Shown piece after piece: positions 1 through 5,619 of a DNA stretch of 10,477 bases (positions are counted from its first letter, which is position 1; each line of letters opens with the position of its first letter). Position numbers and translations under genes: made by a program. The stretch spans positions 1 to 10,477 of the forward strand of contig JAPLOT010000269.1 in NCBI GenBank assembly GCA_026400595.1. Reading direction: 5' to 3'. The stretch is from Alphaproteobacteria bacterium (GTDB lineage Bacteria > Pseudomonadota > Alphaproteobacteria > Rhizobiales > Aestuariivirgaceae). Below the pieces are notes generated by a model. It was not told the origin of the DNA. It did not search any database and worked only from the letters and a program-made list of their open reading frames with translations.

Positions 1-29
1 CACTGCACAAGACCAATCCTCAATACCAA

Positions 30-56
30 TTGCCTTTTCATGCAACTCATTACACT
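30..56 (+). promoter_or_regulatory. weak candidate promoter for phaC
   Basis: TTGCCT at 30-35 and TACACT at 51-56 resemble -35 and -10 boxes, but the spacer is only 15 bases, shorter than usual. The true promoter may lie left of the window. This is pattern matching only. Confidence 0.2.
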
Positions 57-86
57 GTTGCCATATTCGCCGTTCAAGAGCAGGTC

Positions 87-1898
87 ATGACCGAGAAGCA
101 GACACCGGCCCCATCGCAGTATTCGCTCGCCGATCCGGTGCAGTTTGCCCAGAACATGGCACGTGTCTTCGAACAGGCGGCCGCCATCGCCCGCACCGTG
201 GCCGAGCGGCCCGACCTCGCCAAGCAGGAGGCCGAGACCCAGGTCACGCCGATGGAGCAGGTCTCGAAGACCCTGGGCGCCGTGGCCCAATCCTACATGG
301 CCGATCCGCAGAAGCTGATGGATGCCCAGATGCAGCTGTGGAACAGCTACACCCAGCTCTGGCAGAACACCTGGGCCAAGATCCTGGGCCAGGAAACCCA
401 GCCTGTGGCCCAGCCCAGCCGGACCGACAAGCGCTTCAAGGACAAGGACTGGCAGGAAAATACCATCTTCGACTTCCTCAAGCAGTTCTACCTCATCTCC
501 GCCAACTGGGCGCAGGAGGTGGTGAAGAACGCCGAAGGCGTCGACGAGCACACCAAACGCAAGGCGCGCTTCTATGTCGAGCAGCTGGCCAATGCACTCT
601 CGCCCTCCAACTTCGCGCTGACCAATCCGGAAGTGCTGCGCGCCACGATCAACAGCAACGGCGCCAATCTGATCGAGGGCCTGAAGCACCTCGAAGAGGA
701 CATGAGGAATTCGGGCGGGCGGCTGCGCATCAAGCAGACCGACATGAGCGCCTTCGAGATCGGCCGCAACCTCGCCACCACGCCGGGCAAGGTGGTGTTC
801 CGCAACGAGACCTTCGAGCTGATCCAGTATTCGCCCACCACGGCGGAAACGCATGAGTATCCGCTGGTGATCTTCCCGCCGTGGATCAACAAGTTCTACA
901 TCCTCGACCTCAACGCCAAGAAGTCCTTCGTCAAGTGGGCGGTGGACCAGGGTCTCACCGTCTTCATCGTCTCCTGGGTGAATGCCAACGAGGCGCAAGG
1001 GCGCAAGAGCTTCTCGGACTACATGCGCGAAGGATTCCTCACGGCCATCCAGGCCGCGCAGGACGCCACGGGCGCCGAGAAGGTCAATGTCATCGGCTAT
1101 TGCATCGGTGGCACGCTGACCGCCGCCTCGCTCGGCTACATGGCCGCGCAGAACGACAACCGGGTAAATGCGGCCACCTTCTTCACAACCCAGGTGGACT
1201 TCGAGAAGGCGGGCGATCTCCTCGTATATGTCGACGAGGAACAGGTGAAGTGGATCGAGGACCGCATGTCCGACAAGGGCTACCTGCCCGGCAGCCGCAT
1301 GGCGGATGCCTTCAACCTGTTGCGCTCCAACGACCTGATCTGGTCCTACGTGGTCAACAATTACATGCTGGGCAAGGACCCGATGCCCTTCGACCTGCTA
1401 TACTGGAACGCGGATTCCACCCGCATGCCGGCGGGAGTCCACTCCTTCTATCTGCGCGAGTGCTACATGGCCAACAAGCTCTCGCAGGGCAAGATGGTGC
1501 TCGACAACGTGCGGGTCGACCTGAAGAAGGTAAAGATCCCGGTCTACAATCTCGCCGCGCGCGAGGATCACATCGCGCCGCTCGCTTCGGTCTTCCGGGT
1601 CGGCAAGTTCATGGGCGGTCCAACCCGGCTGGTGGTCGCCGGATCGGGACACATCGCCGGCGTCGTCAATCCGCCCGAGGCGAACAAGTATCAGTACTGG
1701 ACCAATGACAAGCCGGCGGCGAGCCTCGATGACTGGCTGAAGGGCGCAACCGAGCATGCCGGCTCCTGGTGGCCCGACTGGAAAGCCTGGATTACCGCAC
1801 GCTCGGGCAATCTGGTTCCGGCCCCCTTGCCCGGCAGCGGCAAGTTGAAGGTGATCGAGGATGCACCCGGAAGCTATGTGCGAGTCCGCGCCGAGTAG
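87..1898 (+). CDS. phaC: class I poly(3-hydroxyalkanoate) synthase PhaC
   Basis: Polymerises (R)-3-hydroxyacyl-CoA, mainly 3-hydroxybutyryl-CoA, into polyhydroxyalkanoate at the granule surface in the cytoplasm. The product is 603 residues, close to the roughly 590-600 usual for class I PhaC. An N-terminal PhaC_N region is followed by an alpha/beta-hydrolase domain. The lipase-like box reads GYCIGG with the nucleophile at Cys339. The other triad members fit Asp494 (AAREDHIAP) and His522 (GSGHIAG); the 28-residue Asp-His distance matches that in Cupriavidus PhaC. The ATG at 87 is chosen because AAGAG lies six bases upstream and the protein then starts in the usual polar N-terminus; an in-frame TTG at 30 would add 19 atypical residues and has no ribosome-binding site. 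No phasin, phaA, phaB or phaR gene is present in the window. The gene is followed at 58 bases by a same-strand cytochrome c with its own regulatory site. Confidence 0.96.
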   Translation: MTEKQTPAPSQYSLADPVQFAQNMARVFEQAAAIARTVAERPDLAKQEAETQVTPMEQVSKTLGAVAQSYMADPQKLMDAQMQLWNSYTQLWQNTWAKILGQETQPVAQPSRTDKRFKDKDWQENTIFDFLKQFYLISANWAQEVVKNAEGVDEHTKRKARFYVEQLANALSPSNFALTNPEVLRATINSNGANLIEGLKHLEEDMRNSGGRLRIKQTDMSAFEIGRNLATTPGKVVFRNETFELIQYSPTTAETHEYPLVIFPPWINKFYILDLNAKKSFVKWAVDQGLTVFIVSWVNANEAQGRKSFSDYMREGFLTAIQAAQDATGAEKVNVIGYCIGGTLTAASLGYMAAQNDNRVNAATFFTTQVDFEKAGDLLVYVDEEQVKWIEDRMSDKGYLPGSRMADAFNLLRSNDLIWSYVVNNYMLGKDPMPFDLLYWNADSTRMPAGVHSFYLRECYMANKLSQGKMVLDNVRVDLKKVKIPVYNLAAREDHIAPLASVFRVGKFMGGPTRLVVAGSGHIAGVVNPPEANKYQYWTNDKPAASLDDWLKGATEHAGSWWPDWKAWITARSGNLVPAPLPGSGKLKVIEDAPGSYVRVRAE

Positions 1899-1908
1899 GC
1901 GCCCCGCC

Positions 1909-1922
1909 TTGACCCGGATCAA
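1909..1922 (+). promoter_or_regulatory. FNR/FixK-type box upstream of the dihaem cytochrome c
   Basis: The site reads TTGAC-CCGG-ATCAA, a 14-base near-palindrome that fits the TTGA-N6-TCAA consensus of the FNR/FixK/Anr family, with one difference from a perfect TTGAT-N4-ATCAA. It lies wholly between phaC and the cytochrome gene. Its centre is 41.5 bases upstream of base 1957, the A of the cytochrome ATG. GATAGG at 1945-1950 is where a -10 box would sit for class II activation. Function is inferred from sequence match and position. Confidence 0.6.
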
Positions 1923-1947
1923 AAGCCACGAGAGCGCCTCGTGCGAT

Positions 1948-1952
1948 AGGAG
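1948..1952 (+). promoter_or_regulatory. ribosome-binding site of the dihaem cytochrome c
   Basis: AGGAG sits four bases before the ATG at 1957. It settles the start over an in-frame ATG at 1861 that lies inside phaC and would bury the signal peptide. Confidence 0.6.
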
Positions 1953-1956
1953 CAAG

Positions 1957-2541
1957 ATGCGAACCATTCTCACTCTCGCCTTACTGCTCATGGCCGGCCC
2001 GGCCCTTGCCCAGCAATCGACGCTGGCCGAAGGGCGCAGGCTGTCCGAGATCAACTGCACCAAGTGCCACAGCATCGAAATCGAGGGCGAGAGTCCGCTG
2101 ACCGATGCTCCGCCCTTCCGGGAACTGGCGAAGAACTACGATCCCGAGGAACTGACCGACGGCTTCATGGAGGGCCTGGCGGTACGCCATCCGCTCATGC
2201 CCGACTGGGACGTGACCGAGGACCAGGCTCAGGCGCTGACCGACTACATCATGAGCCTGAAGGGGTCCGAGGCGAAGACCGGCGACACCCCTGCCCTCGT
2301 CGGCTATGAGCTGCTGCGCGAGAACTGCGCCCGTTGCCACGCGCTGGATGCAACCAGCATCAGCCCGCTTGCAGCGGCACCACCCTTCCGCGACGTGGTG
2401 AAGAAGTATGATCCCTCGGCTCTGGAAGAAGCGCTGGCCGAAGGCATCGTCACCGGCCACAACGAGATGCCGGAGTTCGCCTTCGCGCCGGACCAGATCA
2501 CCGCGATCATCGCCTATCTGGATACGCTCAAGCAGCCTTGA
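1957..2541 (+). CDS. exported dihaem cytochrome c with tandemly duplicated class I domains
   Basis: A periplasmic electron carrier of 194 residues. Residues 1-18 form a signal peptide (basic start, Leu-rich core, ALA before Gln19). Two haem c attachment motifs are visible: CTKCH at 34-38 and CARCH at 124-128. Each is followed by an APPFR stretch, a K-x-YDP motif and a Met in HPLMPDW or HNEMPEF; Met81 and Met171 are the likely distal ligands. Both Met residues lie 47 positions after the first Cys, and the two halves are offset by exactly 90 residues, so the protein looks like an internal duplication of one small cytochrome domain. The redox partner is not identifiable here. The FNR/FixK-type box just upstream suggests induction at low oxygen. 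The gene ends 21 bases from the stop of a convergent glycosyltransferase gene, with no clear terminator between them. Confidence 0.92.
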   Translation: MRTILTLALLLMAGPALAQQSTLAEGRRLSEINCTKCHSIEIEGESPLTDAPPFRELAKNYDPEELTDGFMEGLAVRHPLMPDWDVTEDQAQALTDYIMSLKGSEAKTGDTPALVGYELLRENCARCHALDATSISPLAAAPPFRDVVKKYDPSALEEALAEGIVTGHNEMPEFAFAPDQITAIIAYLDTLKQP

Positions 2542-2562
2542 AGGCAGGCAAGGCGGACGGTT

Positions 2563-3480
2563 TCAGTCAAGCCCGATCTTCACACCTTCGCCAAGAAGCT
2601 CGGAGAGGTAACGTTTCTGGCTCGCGAGTTCCATTGCCAGGACCGTGAAACCCGACTTCTTGAAGCCGTATGGGCTATTGGTGATGTCGGCAGAGACGAT
2701 GCGACCCGACAGTGCAAGCAGCAACAGGTCCAGAATGGCATCGCTGTTGCGTCTGAACACGTCGCCTTCGTCCACGCTGCGAAGATGTATTGGATTGCCA
2801 TCCACCGAGAGATCCTTGGCAAAAGAGTGTATCTCCTTGCCGGGCAGTGACGCCCGGAACTGGTCGAGGACCTGCTGATTGTCAGTTGCCAGGAACACCT
2901 TTGCCATCTTGGCTGCGGCGAGGCGTTCAATGATCGGGTGGTAGTCCGACTGATAGTCCGTATGCCGGATGTGCACGCCAAGATAGGGCCCTCCGATCTT
3001 GCCGAATCGCGCGAGGAGTTCCCGCGTCAAATGGGGCTGAAGCCGGAGGCGCATGAAGACGGACACGGCATTAGGCCGTCTGCTCGACTGCTGGTGCACC
3101 AGGAGTTCCTGCGGATAATCCTGAGCGAAGTCGAAGGTGAGCAGCTCTCCTGTCTGGCTTTCGACATGCTGCTGGCGGGCAACGTCCAGATACGACACAT
3201 AGGACGAGACCCGGCCCTTAAGGCACGCCGGATAGACCTCAGCGTGATCGAGAACGGAGCGAAGCTCGCTTGCGCTCAGGATGAGACGCGTTTGCCGCGA
3301 GATGAAGTAACGGTCGAACTCGTCACCATAGCTGTCGGAACCAAACTTCGTATCCACAATGACGGAGCGGTCCGTCATCTCGGCATGGCGGCAGCATCTT
3401 TCGATTTGCGACAGCATGTCATTGAGACCGCCCCGCGGCCTGCATAGCAGCATGCGCCTAGAGAGAGCATTCAATGGCAT
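2563..3480 (-). CDS. GT23/NodZ-like (fucosyltransferase superfamily) glycosyltransferase
   Basis: Probably transfers a sugar from a nucleotide donor to a cell-surface or secreted glycan; donor and acceptor are unknown. The product is 305 residues with no signal peptide or membrane segment. Family-like motifs occur in order: RPRGGLNDMLSQI at 14-26, YLGVHIRHTDY at 166-176 (like the HxRRTDK motif of FUT8/NodZ), VFLATDN at 195-201, and NSDAILDLLLL at 245-255 followed by SPYGFKKSG. This is the motif layout of alpha-1,6-/O-fucosyltransferase folds. The start at 3480 is preceded by GGAAG; ATG at 3453 (residue 10) is an alternative. Hand counts on four 60-base rows gave 32, 28, 37 and 35 G+C (55%), against 69% in four rows from neighbours, suggesting transfer. 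It stands alone between convergent cytochrome c and the rpsI terminator, with its own promoter. Confidence 0.72.
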   Translation of the reverse strand: MPLNALSRRMLLCRPRGGLNDMLSQIERCCRHAEMTDRSVIVDTKFGSDSYGDEFDRYFISRQTRLILSASELRSVLDHAEVYPACLKGRVSSYVSYLDVARQQHVESQTGELLTFDFAQDYPQELLVHQQSSRRPNAVSVFMRLRLQPHLTRELLARFGKIGGPYLGVHIRHTDYQSDYHPIIERLAAAKMAKVFLATDNQQVLDQFRASLPGKEIHSFAKDLSVDGNPIHLRSVDEGDVFRRNSDAILDLLLLALSGRIVSADITNSPYGFKKSGFTVLAMELASQKRYLSELLGEGVKIGLD

Positions 3481-3584
3481 AGCTTCCGGAGTTGCTTGGT
3501 GGAACCCACTTCAGGTGCACGTCCTTAGCCCATGTCGCCACGAAAAGCGATCAGCACCGCGATGTGGGGTCTTGACCAACCGGT

Positions 3585-3613
3585 GATATAGGAATACATT
3601 CTCGACATGTCAA
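3585..3613 (-). promoter_or_regulatory. near-consensus housekeeping promoter for the glycosyltransferase gene
   Basis: On the minus strand, TTGACA (complement of 3608-3613) is followed after 17 bases by TATATC (complement of 3585-3590). The predicted start is near 3578, giving an untranslated leader of about 97 bases before the ATG at 3480. The site lies downstream of the rpsI terminator, so the gene appears to be transcribed independently of the ribosomal operon. Confidence 0.65.
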
Positions 3614-3673
3614 TGGAGCCTTTTGTTGCAAATGACCGAGACCAGAGCTTCCAGTCCTTGAAGACCTGTGCAC

Positions 3674-3710
3674 AAACGGAAAGGGCACCTGCGATCGCTC
3701 GCAGATGCCC
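3674..3710 (-). terminator. Rho-independent terminator of the rplM-rpsI operon
   Basis: The arms at 3683-3694 and 3699-3710 form a 12-pair stem, with one G-U pair in the minus-strand RNA, closed by a 4-base loop. On the minus strand the stem is followed by a T-rich run (TTTCCGTTT, complement of 3674-3682). It begins 28 bases after the rpsI stop. Confidence 0.85.
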
Positions 3711-3738
3711 CGGATTGCGTCGGCGAATGCCGCGGCGC

Positions 3739-4227
3739 TTAGCGCTTCGAGAACTGGAAGCTGCGGCGGGCCTTGGCCCGGCCATACTTCTTGCGCTCGA
3801 CCGCGCGGCTGTCGCGGGTCAGGAACCCGGCCTTCTTGAGCACGCCACGAAGTTCGGGCTCGAAGTGGGTCATGGCACGCGACAGGCCGTGGCGTACCGC
3901 GCCGGCCTGACCGGACAGGCCGCCGCCGGTAACAGTGCATTCCACGTCGAACTGCGTGGCGCGATTGGCCAGCACCAGCGGCTGCTGCACCAGCATGCGG
4001 AGCACCGGGCGGGCGAAGTAGGTTTCGATCGCCTTGCCGTTGACGGTGATCTTGCCCGAGCCGCGCTTGACCCAGACGCGCGAGATGGCGTTCTTGCGGC
4101 GGCCGGTGGCATAGGCGCGGCCCTTGGCATCGAGCTTGGGCTTGGCGGGCGCGGCAGCGGCCGCCTGGGCGGCGCCGGCAATGCCCATGGCCTTGCCGAG
4201 GTCGGCGAGAGTTGTCTGTTCAGCCAT
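3739..4227 (-). CDS. rpsI: 30S ribosomal protein S9 (uS9)
   Basis: A small-subunit protein whose C-terminal tail reaches the P-site tRNA in the ribosome. The product is 162 residues. An Ala-rich extension of about 35 residues, which I associate with alphaproteobacterial S9, precedes the conserved core beginning AYATGRRKNAISRV (38-51). The S9 signature GGGLSGQAGAVRHGLSRA is at 101-118. The protein ends in the basic ARRSFQFSKR tail, with the invariant Lys-Arg terminus that contacts tRNA. The ATG at 4227 is three bases after the rplM stop. Its ribosome-binding site, GAGGGG (complement of 4235-4240), overlaps the last rplM codons, so translation is probably coupled. A strong intrinsic terminator follows. 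Confidence 0.98.
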   Translation of the reverse strand: MAEQTTLADLGKAMGIAGAAQAAAAAPAKPKLDAKGRAYATGRRKNAISRVWVKRGSGKITVNGKAIETYFARPVLRMLVQQPLVLANRATQFDVECTVTGGGLSGQAGAVRHGLSRAMTHFEPELRGVLKKAGFLTRDSRAVERKKYGRAKARRSFQFSKR

Positions 4228-4230
4228 GTC

Positions 4231-4695
4231 TTATCCCCTCACCGCGTTCTTCGGGTTCATCGCCCGGATGTCGAGCTTCTTCGGGTTCTGGGCCTCGTGC
4301 GGATGCGCGGCGCCCTTGTAGATGCGCAGATGAGTCATCTGCTGGCGCTTCAGCGGCCCTCCGGGCAGCATGCGCTTGACGGCCTGCTCGAGCACGCGCT
4401 CCGGGTGTGCGCCTTCCAGGATCTTGCCCGCCTTGCGTTCCTTGATGCCGCCAGGAAAGCCGGTGTGCCAATAATAGGTCTTCTGCTGGTTCTTGCGTCC
4501 GGTCAGAACGATCTTCTCGGCATTGATGACGACGATGTGGTCGCCGCAGTCCATGTGGGGCGTGAAGGTGGGCTTGTGCTTGCCACGCAGGCGGTTGGCG
4601 ATGATGGCGGCTGCGCGGCCGACGATCAGACCTTCTGCATCGATCAGCACCCAGTCTTTCACGATGTCCTTGGCTTTCGCCGTATAGGTTGTCAT
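4231..4695 (-). CDS. rplM: 50S ribosomal protein L13 (uL13)
   Basis: An early-assembling large-subunit protein, 154 residues against 142 in E. coli. The conserved core includes DWVLIDAEGLIVGRAA (14-29), the HMDCGDHIVVINAEKI stretch (47-62), and the L13 signature from VKRMLPGGPLKR (106-117) to YKGAAHPHEAQNP (126-138). It is the first gene of the standard rplM-rpsI pair. The ATG at 4695 has no good Shine-Dalgarno sequence: the nearest purine run, AGAGA, is about nine bases away. It is preceded by a roughly 70-base leader that can fold into a terminator-like hairpin. L13 represses its own operon in E. coli, so the weak start and the structured leader may be regulatory here too (inference). Confidence 0.98.
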   Translation of the reverse strand: MTTYTAKAKDIVKDWVLIDAEGLIVGRAAAIIANRLRGKHKPTFTPHMDCGDHIVVINAEKIVLTGRKNQQKTYYWHTGFPGGIKERKAGKILEGAHPERVLEQAVKRMLPGGPLKRQQMTHLRIYKGAAHPHEAQNPKKLDIRAMNPKNAVRG

Positions 4696-4721
4696 CTGAG
4701 GTGTCTCTGGTGTTGTGGTTC

Positions 4722-4757
4722 AAAGGAAAAGGCGCCGGAGGCAAGCCCGCGGCACCC
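4722..4757 (-). promoter_or_regulatory. candidate attenuator or regulatory hairpin in the rplM leader
   Basis: In the minus-strand leader, GGTGCCG (complement of 4750-4756) can pair with CGGCGCC (complement of 4731-4737) across a 12-base loop. One pair is U-G, and another G-U pair can be added at the base. TTTTCCTTT (complement of 4722-4730) follows directly, as in an intrinsic terminator. It lies between the predicted transcription start and the rplM ATG. Confidence 0.45.
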
Positions 4758-4771
4758 GTTTCAGTGGCCGC

Positions 4772-4800
4772 TGGATAGACTTCCGGATGAACCTTGTCAA
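4772..4800 (-). promoter_or_regulatory. rplM-rpsI promoter
   Basis: On the minus strand, a perfect TTGACA (complement of 4795-4800) is followed after 17 bases by TATCCA (complement of 4772-4777). The predicted start is an A near 4765, about 70 bases before the rplM ATG. A T-rich stretch lies just upstream of the -35 box. Confidence 0.7.
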
Positions 4801-4806
4801 GAAAAA

Positions 4807-4833
4807 CAGCCAAAACACACAAGAAATTGGCTG
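4807..4833. repeat. 7-base inverted repeat just upstream of the rplM promoter
   Basis: CAGCCAA at 4807-4813 and TTGGCTG at 4827-4833 are perfect inverted copies with a 13-base spacer, so the half-sites are 20 bases (about two helical turns) apart. The block spans roughly -42 to -68 relative to the predicted rplM start. On the minus strand it is followed by TTTTTC, so it could also fold as a weak terminator. Confidence 0.5.
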
Positions 4834-4834
4834 C

Positions 4835-4848
4835 GGTATCATAATACC
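4835..4848. repeat. short inverted repeat in the rplM/exported-protein intergenic region
   Basis: GGTAT (4835-4839) and ATACC (4844-4848) flank CATA, forming a small AT-rich palindrome next to the larger inverted repeat. It may be an operator half or chance. Confidence 0.25.
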
Positions 4849-4901
4849 TCATTCAACCACCGCAATCCCGATGCTCCTCCGCGGCAGGGCCGCAATGCCC
4901 C

Positions 4902-4929
4902 TTCCGTGACGTCCCGCCTTGCCCTAGTG
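4902..4929 (+). promoter_or_regulatory. weak candidate promoter for the exported-protein operon
   Basis: TTCCGT (4902-4907) and CTAGTG (4924-4929), with a 16-base spacer, resemble alphaproteobacterial boxes with a CTA-type -10. The predicted start is near 4936. This would leave a short leader containing AAGGA at 4943-4947 before the ATG at 4957. Confidence 0.25.
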
Positions 4930-4956
4930 TCGACGCAGCGCCAAGGACGCCCTCGC

Positions 4957-5619
4957 ATGCGTGTGTTCGTGTTTCTGCTCGTGAGCCTTGTCTCCGCCGC
5001 CGCCGTGCAGGCCTCGGTGGCGAGCGGCTCTGGCACGGCAGACATCCTTGCACAGGCTGGGACGCCCCTTGCCCCTCCCCCGCTGCCGGATACCGGCAGC
5101 GACCTCACCACGCCCGATCCCAATGCCTCCGAAGACGACGGCAGCTCGCCCGACAACCTCAGCATCGGCGACATCCCGGTGATCGAGACGATGGAGATCA
5201 CCCCGGAAATCGCCAGGAAGGCGCTGGATGTCTATTTTCTGGCAACCGAAAAATACGAGGCGGCCGACCTCGAGGCCTACGACAACCTCCAGGATTTCGT
5301 CGACCAGAATCCGGCCGGCAAGAACTTCGAGGCTGACGTGAAGGCCGCCGGCTTCGCCAACGTGATGGAATGGAACACGGCCTTCACCGCTGTCGGCTTC
5401 GCCTACGCCGCCATCGTCGACGATCAGACCAGCGATATCGAGGCGCAGATTGCCGATCTCGAGGCGGACACCGAAATCGCCACCGACATGAAGGACCGCA
5501 TGATCGCCTCGCTCCGGGCCATGATCCCCTCCGACAACAACAAGAAGGTCATCGAGGATCTGCTCGACGATCCGGTCTATGGCGACAAGCTCAAGCAGCT
5601 CGACCTCGTAGAAGAATGA
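4957..5619 (+). CDS. exported acidic protein of unknown function
   Basis: I do not recognise this family. The product is 220 residues. The N-terminus is a Sec signal (MR, then a hydrophobic run to about residue 18, with likely cleavage after VQA or VA), so a periplasmic location is likely. Residues 38-68 are a low-complexity linker rich in Pro, Asp and Ser. Residues 78-215 look helical and are strongly acidic, with the charged stretch DDQTSDIEAQIADLEADTEI near 155-174. There is no cysteine, hence no lipobox or haem site. The start is the ATG at 4957, with AAGGA nine bases upstream; the same frame is open far upstream, but only as antisense to rplM and rpsI. The stop overlaps the start of the next gene in GAATGAC (ATGA), so the two are probably translated together. 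No transmembrane segment follows the signal. Confidence 0.8.
   Translation: MRVFVFLLVSLVSAAAVQASVASGSGTADILAQAGTPLAPPPLPDTGSDLTTPDPNASEDDGSSPDNLSIGDIPVIETMEITPEIARKALDVYFLATEKYEAADLEAYDNLQDFVDQNPAGKNFEADVKAAGFANVMEWNTAFTAVGFAYAAIVDDQTSDIEAQIADLEADTEIATDMKDRMIASLRAMIPSDNNKKVIEDLLDDPVYGDKLKQLDLVEE

Noticed and set aside
1398..2075. Minus-strand open frame of 225 codons opposite phaC and the cytochrome c start
   Set aside because: It lies antisense to two well-supported genes and shows no recognisable domain or start signal.
2542..2562. Bidirectional terminator between the cytochrome c and glycosyltransferase genes
   Set aside because: The 21-base gap and its flanks contain no stable stem with a T-run.
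4220..4852. Minus-strand open frame of 210 codons starting at 4852
   Set aside because: It runs across the rplM promoter and leader and then through rplM out of frame; its Arg/His-rich composition is typical of a shadow frame.
3607..4956. Long open plus-strand frame running antisense through rpsI and rplM into the exported-protein gene
   Set aside because: It is open because of GC-rich codon bias opposite two certain ribosomal genes. The N-terminal 450 codons have no family resemblance, and the signal peptide at 4957 marks the real start.
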